Shown here one piece after another: positions 16,160-24,829 of a stretch of DNA of 35,949 nt. The notes under the pieces were generated by a model, which saw only the letters and a list, made by a program, of their open reading frames with translations, was not told where the DNA came from and searched no databases. Both the position numbers and the translations under genes were made by a program. Origin of the DNA: Myxococcales bacterium (lineage in GTDB: Bacteria > Myxococcota > Bradymonadia > UBA7976 > UBA1532); the NCBI GenBank assembly GCA_020430675.1, contig JAGQJJ010000001.1, forward strand, positions 1 through 35,949, in the 5' to 3' direction. Positions within the stretch are counted from its first letter, which is position 1, and every line of letters begins with the position of its first letter.

Positions 16160-17166
16160 ACAAGGCCAACAAGATCCTGCTGGGGCTGCTGGTGGCGCAG
16201 GGCGCGCTGGCCGCGGTGACTTGGACGACCGGCGGCGGCTCGGGCGGCACCGATGCGCACCCGCTGATCGCCGATCTGGATCCGGCGGCGGTGACCTCGT
16301 TGACGGTGACCAACCGCGCCACCGAAGAGGGCAAAGCGGCCGAGACGGTGACGCTGGTCAAGAAGGGCGACGCCTGGGTGGTGCCGGCGGCCGATGACTT
16401 CCCCGCCGACCCGAAGAAGGTCGACGAGGTGGTCGAGAAGCTGGCCAAGGCCACGACCCGCGAGCCGATCGCCGAGAGCAAGGCCAACCACAACGCGCTC
16501 AACGTGGGCGAGCGCACCTTTGAGAAGAAGGTCGAGATCAAGGCCGGCGAGCGCACCATCAAGCTGGTGCTCGGCAGCGCCAAGGGCAGCAGCGCGCATG
16601 TGCGGGTCGATGACGGCGACGCGGTCTATCTGGCGCGCGGCATCTCGGCCTGGGCGATGAGCAACCGGGTCGACACCTACCTCGACACCGCCTATGTGCA
16701 GGTCGATGAGCCGACCGAGGTGCGCGTGCAGAACGCCAACGGGCCGCTCGACCTGCAGAAGACCGACGATGGCAAATGGCATGTGGCGCAGCTTCCGCCC
16801 GACGCCAAGGTCGACGAGAGCCGGGTGCGCGCGTTTGTCAACGCGGCGCGCAGCGTGCGGCTCGCCGAGCCGGTGGGCAAGACGGTCAAGCCGGAGTACG
16901 GCTTCGATGGCGGCACGCTGGTCATGGTCAAGAAGGGCGAAGAGGTGACCAACTTCACGATCGGCAAGGTCGACGGCGATTTTGTCTACGTGAAGAGTGA
17001 AAAGAACGACTACGTGGTCAAGGTTCGCAAGTACAGCGTCGAGACGTTGCTGAACCAGACCGCCGACAAGTTCATCGAAGAGCCGCCGGCGCCCGACGCC
17101 GAGGGCGGGCAGGGCATGCCGCCGGGCATGATGCCGCCGGGCATGATGCCGCCGGGCATGCGCTGA
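16156..17166 (+). CDS. DUF4340 domain protein of the GldFG-type ABC operon
   Basis: A 336-residue exported protein. A single N-terminal hydrophobic helix (ILLGLLVAQGALAAVTWTT) anchors it, followed by the beta-rich DUF4340 region (for example VPAADDFPADPKKVDEVVEKL and HVRVDDGDAVYLARG). DUF4340 proteins routinely follow GldG-like genes, so it is probably a periplasmic component of the same complex. GTG 16156 overlaps the previous stop and has GGGAGGT 5 bp upstream. The C-terminus is an unusual low-complexity tail of MPPGM repeats, described separately. Confidence 0.88.
   Translation: MNKANKILLGLLVAQGALAAVTWTTGGGSGGTDAHPLIADLDPAAVTSLTVTNRATEEGKAAETVTLVKKGDAWVVPAADDFPADPKKVDEVVEKLAKATTREPIAESKANHNALNVGERTFEKKVEIKAGERTIKLVLGSAKGSSAHVRVDDGDAVYLARGISAWAMSNRVDTYLDTAYVQVDEPTEVRVQNANGPLDLQKTDDGKWHVAQLPPDAKVDESRVRAFVNAARSVRLAEPVGKTVKPEYGFDGGTLVMVKKGEEVTNFTIGKVDGDFVYVKSEKNDYVVKVRKYSVETLLNQTADKFIEEPPAPDAEGGQGMPPGMMPPGMMPPGMR
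17116..17160 (+). repeat. Three perfect 15-bp tandem copies coding MPPGM
   Basis: The unit ATGCCGCCGGGCATG occurs three times in a row inside the 3' end of the DUF4340 gene. It encodes MPPGM three times, just before the stop. The in-frame unit length would let copy number change without a frameshift. A methionine-rich tail could also bind copper or be oxidised, but that is speculation. Confidence 0.9.
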
Positions 17167-17178
17167 GCTTTTCTCGCC

Positions 17179-17210
17179 ACTTTTTTGCCCCGCCGCTTGC
17201 CCACCATGGC
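17179..17210 (+). promoter_or_regulatory. T-tract element upstream of the cytochrome operon, similar to 12159-12191
   Basis: AC, a T6 tract, GCCCC, then TTGCCC and ATGGC line up with the sequence upstream of the ABC operon (AC, T7, GCCCC, TTGACA, ATGGC) at nearly the same spacing. Both lie 85-160 bp upstream of a plus-strand operon, so a shared promoter type is plausible. No good -10 box was found. Confidence 0.3.
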
Positions 17211-17266
17211 CAATTGCGGGTTTCATCGCTGGCTTCAGGGCCTGGCCCTCACCAATGGAGTCCGCG

Positions 17267-17614
17267 ATGCGACGCACCTTCCTCCTGGCCGCCCTGCTCT
17301 CGGGGTGCGCCTTTGGCAGCTCACACCTCGATGAGGTCGACCCCGAGGCGGCGCCCGCCACCCCGACATGGTCGGCGCATGTGCTGCCCATCCTCGAACA
17401 CCGCTGCACCGCCTGCCACGCCGACGACGCGCTGCCCGGAAAGGCCGCGGGCTACGGCTTTGGCACCTGCGCCGAGGCCAAGCGCCACTGGGGCGAGCTG
17501 TACGAGACGGCGTTCATCGAGCTGAGCATGCCGCCCGGCGGCGCGCCGCGGCTCGAGTCGTGGGAGATGCTCACCCTGCAGCGGTGGCATGATCAGGGAG
17601 GCCGCTGTGATTAA
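17267..17614 (+). CDS. Monoheme c-type cytochrome lipoprotein
   Basis: A 115-residue protein. MRRTFLLAALLSGC is a lipoprotein signal with Cys14 as the lipidated residue. One haem-binding motif CTACH is at 47-51, and ELSMPPGG near Met88 offers a plausible distal ligand, as in small class I c-type cytochromes. Two more Cys near residues 68 and 114 are not in CxxCH motifs. ATG 17267 is preferred over 17255 because GGAG lies 6 bp upstream. The diheme barrel gene overlaps its end by 8 bp, so the two are coupled. It is likely a periplasm-facing electron carrier serving the next protein; this pairing is inferred from the operon. Confidence 0.82.
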   Translation: MRRTFLLAALLSGCAFGSSHLDEVDPEAAPATPTWSAHVLPILEHRCTACHADDALPGKAAGYGFGTCAEAKRHWGELYETAFIELSMPPGGAPRLESWEMLTLQRWHDQGGRCD

Positions 17615-19043
17615 GCACTTCGCTTCCCTGGCCGCGCTCGCCATCCTGCTCACCGCTTCGGCGGCCCAGGCGCTGCCGCTCTACAGCGCGCGCGCCGGGC
17701 GCACCTGCGACAACTGCCACAGCCTGCCCAATACCTGGTACGACCCGCCGGCCATGGCCGACCGCAAGTGCACGCTGAGCTGCGCCGGCTGCCATGTCGA
17801 TCCCAGCGGCGGCGGCCTGCGCACCGTGTCGGGGCGGTATTACGGCGAGACCACGCTGCCGTTTTTTGGGGCGCGCGACCGTCCGCTGGCCGATCGCGGG
17901 CATTGGCCCGACGCGGCGTCCGCCGAGCCGCCGAACCTGGGCGCGCCGTCGTCGCAGCCGACGTCGGGGCCGGTCAAGCCGGTGGCCGAGAGTCCCGTCG
18001 ACCCGCGCGGGCCTGACGCGCCGCCGGCCGATCGGGGCCTGCTCACCTTTGGCCGTCCGCTCCTGCATGGCAGCAGCAAGATGGCGTGGCTCGACGGGCG
18101 GTACGGCGACCTGCGCGCCGATCCGCTGCTGAACCTGGGCGCCGATCTGCGGCTTGGGTTCTGGAACTTCGGGCCGCTGATCTTCCCGATGCAGACCGAT
18201 GTCTACGCCGCGGTGCATCCGGTCGAGCACCTGACGCTGAACGTGTCGGTCGGCGGCCGCGGCCGGGCGCGCAGCCCGGTCTTCGAAGGCGATGGTCGAG
18301 ACGATCAGCCGCGCTTCGGGGTGCGCGACGCCTGGCTCATGACCCATGAGTGGCCCTACCTGAGCTACGCGCGGGTCGGGCGCTTCCTGCCCAACTTTGG
18401 CACCCGCGTGGCCGACCATACCGCGCCGATTCGGCGGGCCTTTGGCATGAGTCAAGAAGACCCGGCCAACCGCGTGATCGGCGCCGAGGTGGGCTTCACC
18501 GCCAACTACCCATATTTCGCCGGCTCGTTCTTCAAGCCGAGCACGCTCGACGCGCGCAACCCGTTCGCGCTGGGCGATGGCTACGGCGCGGCGGTGAGTG
18601 GCGGCTGGCGCGATCTGGGCTGGCAGCTTGGCGCCAGCGGCATGATTCGGCGGCGGTCACTCGAGACCGGCGGCGACACCACTGATGTCTCGCTGCAATG
18701 GGGCTTCAACCCCTGGCGCTACGCTGAGTGGCTGCCGCTGACGTATCTGGGCGAGGCCACCTTCGGCTTCTACCAGCGCAAGTTCAGCGGCAAAGAGACG
18801 AGCCAGCTCGCCGCCTATCACGAGCTGGGCTGGGCGGCGTGGCCGGGCGTGATCGCAAAGCTGCGCTACGACTTCTGGGAGCCCGACACCGAGGTCGTCA
18901 ACGACGAGATGCACCGGCCTGGGCTGGGGCTCGACCTGACGGTGATCAGCGGGCTGACCATCAGCGCCGACGCGCGCGCGCTCTTCCCCGCGGGCGGCAA
19001 CCCGGGGGCCGACATCTTCGTACAGGTTCACGGCTGGTTCTGA
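17607..19043 (+). CDS. Diheme cytochrome c fused to an outer-membrane beta-barrel
   Basis: A 478-residue exported protein. The signal peptide ends near ASAAQA (residue 22). Two haem motifs follow closely: CDNCH at 34-38 and CAGCH at 59-63, with an extra Cys55. A Pro/Ala-rich linker spans about 95-150. The remaining 330 residues are rich in alternating strands, Gly and aromatics, and end in VQVHGWF, the terminal Phe typical of BamA-inserted barrels. Cytochrome-porin fusions such as Cyc2 (usually one haem) move electrons across the outer membrane, so a similar role is inferred. GTG 17607 has AGGGAGG 5-6 bp upstream; an ATG at 17589 has no such site. Electron donor or acceptor is unknown. Confidence 0.85.
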   Translation: MIKHFASLAALAILLTASAAQALPLYSARAGRTCDNCHSLPNTWYDPPAMADRKCTLSCAGCHVDPSGGGLRTVSGRYYGETTLPFFGARDRPLADRGHWPDAASAEPPNLGAPSSQPTSGPVKPVAESPVDPRGPDAPPADRGLLTFGRPLLHGSSKMAWLDGRYGDLRADPLLNLGADLRLGFWNFGPLIFPMQTDVYAAVHPVEHLTLNVSVGGRGRARSPVFEGDGRDDQPRFGVRDAWLMTHEWPYLSYARVGRFLPNFGTRVADHTAPIRRAFGMSQEDPANRVIGAEVGFTANYPYFAGSFFKPSTLDARNPFALGDGYGAAVSGGWRDLGWQLGASGMIRRRSLETGGDTTDVSLQWGFNPWRYAEWLPLTYLGEATFGFYQRKFSGKETSQLAAYHELGWAAWPGVIAKLRYDFWEPDTEVVNDEMHRPGLGLDLTVISGLTISADARALFPAGGNPGADIFVQVHGWF

Positions 19044-19064
19044 CCGCGACCGCGGTCGAGGGCG

Positions 19065-20285
19065 TCAGGGCAGGCGCACGCGCACCACAAAAGCGCCCTT
19101 GGGATCGGCGCCGGCCACCAGCAGCGCGCCATCGGGCTCGACCACCGGCTGGCCGATATCGACCTGGCCTTCCAACGCCAGCAGCTTCTCGCCCTGGCCA
19201 TCGAGGCCCAGCTCGGCGGTCTGCTTGCCGTCGGGGCCAAACGTCAGCAGCTTGCCAGCGGCCATCACGCTGCGGCCGACCACCACCTGATAGCCGGCGT
19301 CGTCCGCCGCGACCAGGCGCGCGTGGCCGTTGATGGGGCCGAGCTGCACCGGCGCGCCAGCGGCCGGCCACCGCGTGACGCTGAGGCCGTCGCCACTGGC
19401 CAGCGCGACCGCGAGGCCGTCGCCGGCCCGCACGATGCCCGCCAGCGGCAACGCGCCGGCGCTGCCGCCATCGGGCGCCATGCGCTGCCAACCCACGCGC
19501 GGCATCAGCAGCGCGCCGCCACCCGGCAGAGGACCACGCGCGCTGCCGAGCGTGGTGGCCAGATCGCCGGTGGGGCTGATCGGCGCGCCGTCGGCGGCCT
19601 CGCCCAGCTTGTGCGCGACCCAGGTGAAGGTCTTGGCGTCGGCCGGCTGCACTCGGTACAGCGTGCCGCCCAGCACCCACGCCGAGGGCGAGCGGAACTC
19701 GGGCAGCGCCAGGGCGACGGTGGTGGCGCCGTCGGCCGGGTTGACCTTGGCCACCTGGCCCGCCTGCCGCGTGGCGTAGAGGTAGACGCTGCCGTCGCCA
19801 TCAACCGACAGGCGCCGGATGACGCCTTCGAGGGCCGTCAGGTCGGCTTTGGCCGGGTTCATCGGGCCGGCGCGCCGCCAGACGGCCTTGCCGGTGGCGT
19901 CGAGGCGGGCCAGCACGTTCTCGCGGCCGTTTGAGCCGAGCACGATGACGCCGTCGGCCAGCGGGGCGATCTCGGTCGGCTGGGCGTCGAGCGCGGTGAG
20001 CGGCAGCGCTTCGAAGCCGGCCTTGCCGATGGCGCCGAGCTGCTTGCGGGTCGAGAGCCACAAACGCCCGTCGGCGCCGCGGGCCAGGCCGGGCACCTCG
20101 CGGGTGCGGGCCGGGGCTTTGTCGGTGAGCATCATCGCGCCGCCGGCCGATTTGATCGACTCGGCGAGGCCGTCGGCCGACCACTGGATCTGTCCGGCGA
20201 GTTCAAACCGCGCGGCCAGGGGCTCGGCGCTGGCGGCCGTGGCCAGGAGTGTCGCCCAGAGGATCGTGATCAGCCTGATCGCCAT
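19065..20285 (-). CDS. Secreted beta-propeller-like protein of unknown function
   Basis: A 406-residue protein with signal peptide IRLITILWATLLATAASA. The mature part is built of repeating strands of the form GDGSVYLYATRQAGQVAKV, DGVIVLGSNGRENVLARL and DGALLVAGADPKGAFVVRV, as in NHL/PQQ-like propellers. No catalytic motif was recognised. An upstream in-frame start exists at 20378, but ATG 20285 has GGAGC 5 bp upstream and begins a clear signal peptide. It is convergent with the cytochrome-barrel gene, with only 21 bp between, so no functional link is implied. Confidence 0.75.
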   Translation of the reverse strand: MAIRLITILWATLLATAASAEPLAARFELAGQIQWSADGLAESIKSAGGAMMLTDKAPARTREVPGLARGADGRLWLSTRKQLGAIGKAGFEALPLTALDAQPTEIAPLADGVIVLGSNGRENVLARLDATGKAVWRRAGPMNPAKADLTALEGVIRRLSVDGDGSVYLYATRQAGQVAKVNPADGATTVALALPEFRSPSAWVLGGTLYRVQPADAKTFTWVAHKLGEAADGAPISPTGDLATTLGSARGPLPGGGALLMPRVGWQRMAPDGGSAGALPLAGIVRAGDGLAVALASGDGLSVTRWPAAGAPVQLGPINGHARLVAADDAGYQVVVGRSVMAAGKLLTFGPDGKQTAELGLDGQGEKLLALEGQVDIGQPVVEPDGALLVAGADPKGAFVVRVRLP

Positions 20286-20374
20286 GCTCGCTCCGGCAAT
20301 TCGCGCTTGGCCGCATCGAGGCACGAGCGGCTTGTGCGGGTGAACGTCAACCCGATGGTGCCCGAGGGCGGCGG

Positions 20375-21241
20375 TCACGACAACTCCCCTGATGCGCCGT
20401 CGATGAACTCGACGATGCGGCGGGCAAGCTGCGCGGGGCGTTCAAGGTGCGCCGAGTGCCCGAATCCGGCGGGGCGCTCGATCTGCACATGGCCGGGCAG
20501 GTACTGGCGGAACCAGTCGAGGCACTCTTCTGGCAGCAGGCGCTCTTCGGTGCCCCAGAGCAGCAGCGTCGGGGGTTGCAGGCCGGCGACCTCTTCGGCT
20601 GACAGGAAGTCTTCCGGGCCGGCGTTGTGCACGAGGCGCTGCACCAGCGGGCGGCCGAGCAGGTGGCGCACCTCGCGCCCGAGCAGGCGCCGATAGACGG
20701 GCGGGCGATCGAAGAGGCGGTCGACAAACTCGACGCCCGCCGTGCGTCGATCCATGCGGAAGGTATGTTTGAGCTGGGCGAAGGCGGCGTCCGACATCTG
20801 CGCCCCGGCGGGCGAGCAGAGCACCAGGCGCGCGACCTTCTCGGGCCGTTCGATGGCGTAGCGCAACGCCAGCCCGCCGCCGAGCGAGGTGCCGATGAGC
20901 ACAAACGGCGCGTCGAAGCGCGCGTCGATGGCCCGGGCGACGCGCTGGTAGAGCTCTTCGAAGCGCGGCTCGCCGACGACCGGATCGCTGAAGCCATGGC
21001 CGGGCAGGTCGGGCGCCCACAGGACCGAAGCGTGGGGGCGCAGCCGCGCGAGCAGGGCGGCGTAGGCGGTGGCGCTCGATCCGATGCCATGCAGCATCAC
21101 CATCGGCGGGCCCGCTGAATCGCCGCGGCCCTCATAGCTGTGCAGCCGGCCCTCGGGCGTGGGCACGGCGACGCTGCGCATGCCCTTGCGGTAGAGCCGG
21201 CGGCGCGAGAGGCGTTCGAAGACGGGCAGCAGGTAAACCAT
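20375..21241 (-). CDS. Alpha/beta hydrolase
   Basis: A 288-residue hydrolase. The oxyanion region is VMLHGIGSSATAY, the nucleophile Ser119 is in IGTSLGGG, and the base His262 is in GFGHSAHLERP. The acid position normally held by Asp falls in LLWGTEERLLP, where Glu232 or Glu233 would have to serve. An N-terminal basic segment (LSRRRLYRKG) precedes the core, and the protein has no signal peptide. ATG 21241 has a GAGGGGG ribosome site. It lies 48 bp downstream of the ABC exporter gene on the same strand. The substrate is not predictable; esterase or C-C hydrolase activity is possible. Confidence 0.88.
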   Translation of the reverse strand: MVYLLPVFERLSRRRLYRKGMRSVAVPTPEGRLHSYEGRGDSAGPPMVMLHGIGSSATAYAALLARLRPHASVLWAPDLPGHGFSDPVVGEPRFEELYQRVARAIDARFDAPFVLIGTSLGGGLALRYAIERPEKVARLVLCSPAGAQMSDAAFAQLKHTFRMDRRTAGVEFVDRLFDRPPVYRRLLGREVRHLLGRPLVQRLVHNAGPEDFLSAEEVAGLQPPTLLLWGTEERLLPEECLDWFRQYLPGHVQIERPAGFGHSAHLERPAQLARRIVEFIDGASGELS

Positions 21242-21289
21242 GGTCCCCCTCTTCGTTGGTGATACCGCGAGCCGGGCTTTTGGCGCCAA

Positions 21290-23020
21290 TCAAGCGGCCA
21301 GTTGGCGCTCGACGAGCTGACGATAAAGGCCGCCATCGGCGAGCAGCGCGCCGTGCGAACCGCTCTGCACCACCCGACCGCCGTCGATCACCACGATGCG
21401 GTCGGCCGACTTCACCGTCGAGAGGCGATGGGCGATGACCAGCGTCGTGCGCCCCGCCATCAAGCGGCCGAGCGCTTCTTGAACCAGGTGCTCCGACTCG
21501 GCGTCGAGCGCGCTGGTGGCCTCGTCGAGCACCAGGATCGGCGGGTCTTCGAGCAGGGCGCGCGCGATGGCGATGCGCTGTTTCTGCCCGCCCGAGAGCC
21601 GCACGCCGCGCTCGCCGACCTCGGTGTCGTAGCCGCCGGGCAGCTTCTCGACAAAAACCGCCGCGTTGGCCGCCTCGGCCGCGCGTCGCACCGCGGCTTC
21701 GTCGGCGTCGGGCTTGCCATACATGATGTTCTCGCGAATCGAGGCGGCGAACAGGATGGGCTCTTGCGAGACCACGCCCACCTGATGGCGCAGCCAGTCG
21801 GCGTCGAGGGTGCGCAGGTCGACGCCGTCGAGGCGCACCTCGCCGCGGTCGGGGTCATAGAAGCGCGAGAGCAGCGCGGCGATGGTCGATTTGCCGCCAC
21901 CCGAGGGGCCGACGAGCGCCACCACCTCGCCGGGCGCGAGCTTCAGGTCGACGCCTTGCAGCACCGGCACGTCGCTGCGGGTGGGGTAGGCGAAGTCGAC
22001 GCCGTCGAAGCGCACCTCGCCGCGCACCGCCGCCGGGCGCTCGGTGCCCGAGACCACCTGTGGCACGCGCTCGATCAGCTCGAAGATGCGCTCGCTGGAG
22101 CCGATGGCGCGCTGGAAGTCCTGGTAGAGCGAGCCGAGCGCGCCGATCGCAAAGGCCACCGAGAAGGTATAGAGCAAAAACGAGGTCAGCTCGCCCATCG
22201 ACATGCGGCCCTCGGCGAGCAGCACGCCGCCGTACCACAGCACGCCGCTGATCGCCCCGAAGCCGGCAAACGACGCGATGGCGCCAAAGACCGCGTTGAC
22301 CCGGGCGCGGTGGCGCGCGAGGCGGAACGACTCTTCGACGCGCTCGGCGTAGCGCGCGCTCTCGGCGGCTTCGCGGGCAAACGCGCGCACGGTGCGGATG
22401 CCGCCGAGCGTCTCTTCCGAGACCTCCGTCGCCCGGGCCAGCGCGTCCTGCACCTGGCGCGACAGCTTGCGCACGAAGCGGCCGTAGAACAGCGCGCCGA
22501 CCACCGCGACCGGCACCAGCGCCAGCATGACCAGCGTCAGCCGCCACGAGGTCAGCATCAGGATGGCCACCGCGCCGATCGCTTGGAACAGGTAGCGCAG
22601 CAGCATCGAGATGTTCACGGTGGCCGCGTTCTGCACGACCGTCGTGTCGGCGGCGAGGCGGTTGGTCAGCTCACCGGTTCGATGGGCATCGAAGAAGCCG
22701 ATCTCCTGCTGCACCAGGCTGCTGTAGAGCCGTTGCCGCAGCCTGGTGACGATGCGCTCGCCGGCGACGGTGAAGAAGTACATGCGCACCGCGGTGAAGA
22801 TCGCAGTCGCGGCGAAGAGCACCAGAAGCAGCAGCGAGTAGCGCGTGACCACCGGCACGCCGCCGCCTTGCAGCACGCCGTCGACGATGCGCTGCACGAT
22901 CAGCGGGTAGGCCAGGCCCAGGCCCGAGGTGATGAGCAGGGCCACGGTGGCGATGACCAGCGTGCGCACCTCGGGGCGAGCGAGGGCGACGATGCGGCGA
23001 AAGGGGGCGAGCGCTTGCAT
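21290..23020 (-). CDS. ABC exporter half-transporter (membrane domain plus ATPase)
   Basis: A 576-residue type IV ABC exporter (MsbA/BmrA-like). Residues 1-310 hold six helices, including the coupling segment EIGFFDAHRTGELTNRL. The ATPase follows, with Walker A GPSGGGKST near 371, Q-loop VVSQEPILFA, signature RLSGGQKQRIAIARAL near 475, Walker B ILVLDEATSALD near 498, and H-loop VIAHRLSTV. All catalytic residues are present, so it should work as a homodimer exporting lipids, peptides or drugs. The substrate is not visible. It is followed by the hydrolase gene and preceded 36 bp upstream by the CBS gene. Confidence 0.94.
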   Translation of the reverse strand: MQALAPFRRIVALARPEVRTLVIATVALLITSGLGLAYPLIVQRIVDGVLQGGGVPVVTRYSLLLLVLFAATAIFTAVRMYFFTVAGERIVTRLRQRLYSSLVQQEIGFFDAHRTGELTNRLAADTTVVQNAATVNISMLLRYLFQAIGAVAILMLTSWRLTLVMLALVPVAVVGALFYGRFVRKLSRQVQDALARATEVSEETLGGIRTVRAFAREAAESARYAERVEESFRLARHRARVNAVFGAIASFAGFGAISGVLWYGGVLLAEGRMSMGELTSFLLYTFSVAFAIGALGSLYQDFQRAIGSSERIFELIERVPQVVSGTERPAAVRGEVRFDGVDFAYPTRSDVPVLQGVDLKLAPGEVVALVGPSGGGKSTIAALLSRFYDPDRGEVRLDGVDLRTLDADWLRHQVGVVSQEPILFAASIRENIMYGKPDADEAAVRRAAEAANAAVFVEKLPGGYDTEVGERGVRLSGGQKQRIAIARALLEDPPILVLDEATSALDAESEHLVQEALGRLMAGRTTLVIAHRLSTVKSADRIVVIDGGRVVQSGSHGALLADGGLYRQLVERQLAA

Positions 23021-23056
23021 GACGGCGGGCAGCCTCTCCGGTCGAGGGGTCGCCGA

Positions 23057-23467
23057 TCACTCGCGGGGCACAAACGCCTGGATGGCCCGCAGCACGTCAC
23101 GGCGGCTGATCTGGCCCACGACCACCCCGTCGTCGACCACCGGGTAGCGCCGGTAGGGGTTGTTCAGGAACAGACCAGCGACGTAGTAGATGTCCATGTC
23201 GGGCGGAATGGTGCGCACATCGGTCACCATATAGTCCCCGACGGTGCCGGTGGGCACGTCGGCGTCGCTCTCGCGGCCCTTCGAGAGCAGGCGCAGGCAG
23301 TCCTTTTCGCTCAGCATGCCGACCAGACGGCCCTCCGAGACGACCGGCGCGCCGGAGATCTGCTGCTCGACCAGCAGATCGACCGCGTCGAGGATGTTCA
23401 CCTCGGGGGTCAGGGTCGTCACCCGGGTCGCCATGTAATCGCGCACCAGCGGCAGGGTCATCTTCAT
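23057..23467 (-). CDS. Twin CBS-domain protein
   Basis: A 136-residue cytoplasmic protein made only of two CBS domains. CBS1 is about residues 8-62 (VRDYMATRVTTLTPEVNIL to RLVGMLSEKDCLRLL). CBS2 is about 75-132 (VGDYMVTDVRTIPPDMDI to VVGQISRRDVLRAI). Such proteins sense adenine nucleotides or similar ligands and regulate a partner, which is not identifiable here. GAGGAGG is an excellent ribosome site 6 bp before the ATG. Located between serA and the ABC exporter on the same strand with short gaps (54 and 36 bp). Confidence 0.92.
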   Translation of the reverse strand: MKMTLPLVRDYMATRVTTLTPEVNILDAVDLLVEQQISGAPVVSEGRLVGMLSEKDCLRLLSKGRESDADVPTGTVGDYMVTDVRTIPPDMDIYYVAGLFLNNPYRRYPVVDDGVVVGQISRRDVLRAIQAFVPRE

Positions 23468-23521
23468 CGGTGCCTCCTCGATCCTCGCAGATCCGATGCT
23501 CCGCGTCCCCGGCGGGCCGCG

Positions 23522-24730
23522 TCATTCGGTCAGGGTCACCACCTTGACATCATAGATGGCCGCGTCAGCGCGCACCCGATCGAGCAACGCGGCGTCGAGC
23601 GCGCCTTCGATTTGGATGCGCGCGCAGGCGGCGCCCTCGTCGCCCGAAAAGATTATGTTCTGCATGCGCTGCACGTTGATGCCGCCGTCGCGCAGGGCTT
23701 CGAGCAGGCCGGCGAGCACGCCGACCTTGTCCTGATGGCGCACGACGAGCAGATGCGTCGCCGGGGTGTGCTCGGCCAGGTTGACCACATTGGGCGCGCT
23801 GCCGGTGGCGGCGAACTCGAGGATGATGCGCACCGCCTCGGCGGCGACCGCCTCTTGAGCCTCGGCGGTCGAGGCGCCGATATGATGCGTGCCGTAGACC
23901 CCGGGCAGGCTGGCCAGCGAAGGCTTCCACTCGCCGTCGGCCGTCGGTTCGCCGTCGAAAACATCGAGGCCGGCGCGCAGCTTCTTCTCGGTGATGGCCC
24001 GCGCGAGCGCCTCTTCGTCGACCACCTCGCCGCGGCTGGTATTGATGAACACCGCGCCGGGGCGCAGCGCGTCGAAGATGGCCTCACCGATGAGGCCGCG
24101 CGTCGTCGGGGTCAGCTCGACGTGCACCGTCAGCGCGTCGCAGGCGCGGGCCACGTCGATGGCCGAGTCGCAGCGCCGCACGCCCAGGGCCTTGGCGCGG
24201 GCCTCGTCGAGCCGCGGCGACCAGGCGACGACGTGCATCTCGAAGGCCTGCGCGCGGCGGATGACCTCGCGGCCGATGGCGCCGCAGCCGAGCACGCCGA
24301 GCGTGCGCCCCTTCAGGCCCGAGGCCTTGCTGAACTCGCCCTTTGCCCATTGCCCGTCGCGCAGCGTGGCCACATTGTCGGCGATGCGGCGGTCGGCGTT
24401 GAGCAGGTGGCCGATCGTCAGCTCGGCGACCGCGACCGCGTTCATGCCCGGGCAATTGGTCACAAAGACCGCGCGGCTCGACGCGGCGTCGAGGTCGATG
24501 GTGTTCACCCCGGCGCCGGCGCGCACGACGAGCTGCAACGAAGGCGCGGCGGCAAAATGCGCGGCTTTGACCTTGGTCGAGCGCACCACCAGCACGTCGG
24601 GGTCGACCTCGGTCAGCGCCGCGGCCAGCGCGGCGTCGGCGGCGCCCGACTTCGTGACCACTTCCAGCCCGTGGGCCTGCAGCTCGGTGCGGGCCGAGTC
24701 GGGCAGCTTGTCGGCGATGAGGACGCGCAT
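23522..24730 (-). CDS. serA: D-3-phosphoglycerate dehydrogenase
   Basis: A 402-residue NAD-dependent enzyme for the first step of serine synthesis. The NAD-binding loop LGCGAIG is at 147-153. Catalytic residues are Arg233 in NTSRGEVVDEEAL, Glu261 in DVFDGEP, and His283 in GTHHIGAST (family usually TPHIGAST, so one Pro is His here). A C-terminal ACT-like regulatory domain starts near 326 (HLLVVRHQDKVGVLAGLL). ATG 24730 follows AGGGAGA; an upstream in-frame start at 24790 lacks support. No serC or serB is adjacent. Other hydroxyacid dehydrogenase activity is possible, but the ACT domain and NIGAST-type motif favour SerA. Confidence 0.88.
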   Translation of the reverse strand: MRVLIADKLPDSARTELQAHGLEVVTKSGAADAALAAALTEVDPDVLVVRSTKVKAAHFAAAPSLQLVVRAGAGVNTIDLDAASSRAVFVTNCPGMNAVAVAELTIGHLLNADRRIADNVATLRDGQWAKGEFSKASGLKGRTLGVLGCGAIGREVIRRAQAFEMHVVAWSPRLDEARAKALGVRRCDSAIDVARACDALTVHVELTPTTRGLIGEAIFDALRPGAVFINTSRGEVVDEEALARAITEKKLRAGLDVFDGEPTADGEWKPSLASLPGVYGTHHIGASTAEAQEAVAAEAVRIILEFAATGSAPNVVNLAEHTPATHLLVVRHQDKVGVLAGLLEALRDGGINVQRMQNIIFSGDEGAACARIQIEGALDAALLDRVRADAAIYDVKVVTLTE

Positions 24731-24794
24731 GCTGTCTCCCTGTCTTGCGCTCATCCTCGTAGCACCGGGCGCGGCGAAAATCGCGCGCAAATTT

Positions 24795-24822
24795 TTGGCA
24801 TGTGCCGAGATGTGGGATAAGT
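24795..24822 (+). promoter_or_regulatory. Possible promoter just before the gene at 24830, perhaps leaderless
   Basis: TTGGCA at 24795-24800 and ATAAGT at 24817-24822 are 16 bp apart. A transcript would start within a few bases of ATG 24830, and no Shine-Dalgarno sequence is visible before that ATG. The surrounding gap 24731-24829 is AT-rich for this genome. Confidence 0.3.
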
Positions 24823-24829
24823 CTTACCC

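Noticed and set aside
19048..19057. GACCGCGGTC palindrome between convergent genes as a terminator
   Set aside because: Ten bases without loop or T-run; common by chance in GC-rich DNA.
20329..20370. Third copy of the dispersed repeat
   Set aside because: Only two 9-bp blocks (GGCTTGTGC, CCGAGGGCG) match and their spacing differs by 7 bp. Too weak to list as a feature, although worth including in a genome search.
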